Below are positions 63,184 through 64,000 of a DNA stretch of 64,000 bases, in pieces. Every line of letters begins with the position of its first letter. Within the stretch, counting starts at the first letter, position 1. A model generated the notes under the pieces. It ran no database searches and was not told the DNA's origin. It worked only from the letters and a program-made list of their open reading frames with translations. The stretch lies in contig OY978529.1 of assembly GCA_963854835.1 (NCBI GenBank), forward strand, positions 46,526,821-46,590,820, given 5' to 3'. Source of the DNA: Megamerina dolium. Taxonomy: Eukaryota; Arthropoda; Insecta; Diptera; Megamerinidae. The translations under genes were made by a program, and so were the position numbers.

Positions 63184-63684
63184 CGGTCGTGGTCGAATCG
63201 CGGTGAGCCGGCGCAAACGGTGGCCAAGCAAGGGTTGGCGGTCAGGAATGTTTTACGATATGTTTGGTGGGATTGGCAGGGAATCATCTACTATGAGCTG
63301 CTCCCCTACGGCCAAACTCCTCATTCGGACCTGCACTGTCAACAATTGGACCATCTGAAGGAAGCAATCGCCCAGAAGTGGCCAGCTTTGGCCAATATGA
63401 GAGGAATTGTGCCACACAAATCGATAGTGACTCGCCAGAAGCTCCGGGAGCTTGGCGAGTCACTATCGACCTTATAGTCCAGACCTGGCACCGAGTGATT
63501 ACTATCTGTTCCTGTCTATGGCGAATGATTTTGCTGGTGAAAAATTCGCCTCAAGATAAGCTTGTGAAAATCGACTATCCCACTTTTTGCCAATAGGGAC
63601 GAGGATCTCTATGAGAGTGGCATTATGAAATTACCTTCGAAATGGCAACATGTTATCGAACAAAACGGTGCATATTTGACCTAA
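63184..63684 (+). pseudogene. mariner transposase, C-terminal part with an inverted duplication
   Basis: RYVWWDWQGIIYYELLPYGQ, DLHCQQLDHLKEAIAQKWPA and LANMRGIV are well conserved. The HQDNAR stretch with the second catalytic aspartate is deleted, so that IV joins PHKSIVTRQKLRELG. After this, 24 or so bases are replaced by an inverted copy of the preceding sequence, which gives an early stop. Conserved text resumes in another frame: YSPDLAPSDYYLFLSMAND and FAGEKFASR, then FANRDEDLYESGIMKLPSKW and VIEQNGAYLT. The N-terminal half is missing. Confidence 0.85.
63421..63469. repeat. perfect hairpin created inside the mariner
   Basis: TCGATAGTGACTCGCCA (63421-63437) and its reverse complement TGGCGAGTCACTATCGA (63453-63469) are 17-base perfect arms. 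The inner AGCTCC-G-GGAGCT extends the stem by six pairs, leaving GA as a bulge. Confidence 0.92.
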
Positions 63685-63763
63685 ATCGGCTCATTCTAAC
63701 TATGCTAAATAAAACCTTTAATTTAATGCAAAAATAATGGATTTATTTTTACTAGACCTTATA

Positions 63764-64000
63764 TATATATGAGTATAGATGTATATATAACATAATAGGC
63801 ACAATATTTAAATGAAAAAAATAGGACAAACACTTCTGTAGCTGTCGGTATCTGTACTGGGCGTTTTGATCAAAGGACCACCCAAGGGCGGGATGTATAT
63901 ATTTTGATAAGATGAGTGTTACTTCTTGAAGGACTCACCGAAGATAAAGGAAATTAGATATTTTATTTGCTTACCGAAAGGATTAATCTTGAAATTTCGT
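63764..64000. other. unassigned end of window
   Basis: AT-rich, then a more balanced segment (63840-63960, AAAGGACCACCCAAGGGCGG). Nothing recognised. Confidence 0.45.

Larger units (their letters stand above)
63026..63761 (+). mobile_element. mariner element with both inverted repeats, internally deleted
   Basis: The left end contains AGGTGTAGTAAAAAGATATC (63028 on). The right, read on the other strand, is AGGTCTAGTAAAAATAAATC (ending at 63759). The arms match at 28 of 32 positions. TA flanks lie at 63024-63025 and 63762-63763 if two further bases are included at each end. Length about 736 bp, roughly half of a full mariner. Confidence 0.82.

Overview
This is a eukaryotic, very AT-rich window (many long poly-A/T runs and TA, GT, GA, AAC, ATT and ATC microsatellites) with no recognisable host gene, tRNA gene, rRNA gene or CRISPR array. 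The mobile elements point to an insect, most likely a fly. There are several degenerate mariners, two copies of a DD41D (rosa-like) mariner, a BEL/Pao LTR retrotransposon, RTE-like LINE fragments and a tRNA-derived SINE. DD41D/rosa mariners were first described in tephritid fruit flies, so a tephritid is my best guess, but this is an inference and not a proof. The window looks like intergenic DNA or a giant intron filled with transposon relics. Layout, left: a 5'-truncated LINE (841-1651), a mariner relic (2691-3560), a SINE with a target duplication (3953-4200), a DD41D mariner (6339-7515), two SINEs (10955-11374, 11427-11653), a second LINE lineage (13740-14345), a 545-bp terminal-inverted-repeat element (15494-16038) and a second DD41D mariner (18238-19208). 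Layout, centre: the only element that looks young is a BEL/Pao retrotransposon on the minus strand (21647-27362). Its two 470-bp LTRs are identical. It has a tRNA-Tyr-type primer site, a polypurine tract and an intact 695-codon gag, but no recognisable protease, reverse transcriptase, RNase H or intact integrase. It sits inside a long TA microsatellite. Layout, right: a degenerate hAT-like element (29481-29974), a mariner relic (35570-36245), a TA-repeat island holding a 175-bp pogo-like MITE and a SINE (41049-42056), mariner, SINE, LINE and Tc1-like relics (42768-47830), a mariner with both inverted repeats (50296-51359), further LINE and SINE pieces (52490-53243), mariners at 55100-55850 and 63026-63761, and a distant DD41D relic (60461-60797). 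The only long intact coding sequence is the BEL gag; all transposase and reverse-transcriptase genes are broken. How they work together: the gag-only BEL element would need reverse transcriptase and integrase from a full-length relative, the SINEs would need LINE machinery, and the MITEs would need Tc1/mariner transposase. The window is therefore largely a record of elements mobilised in trans.
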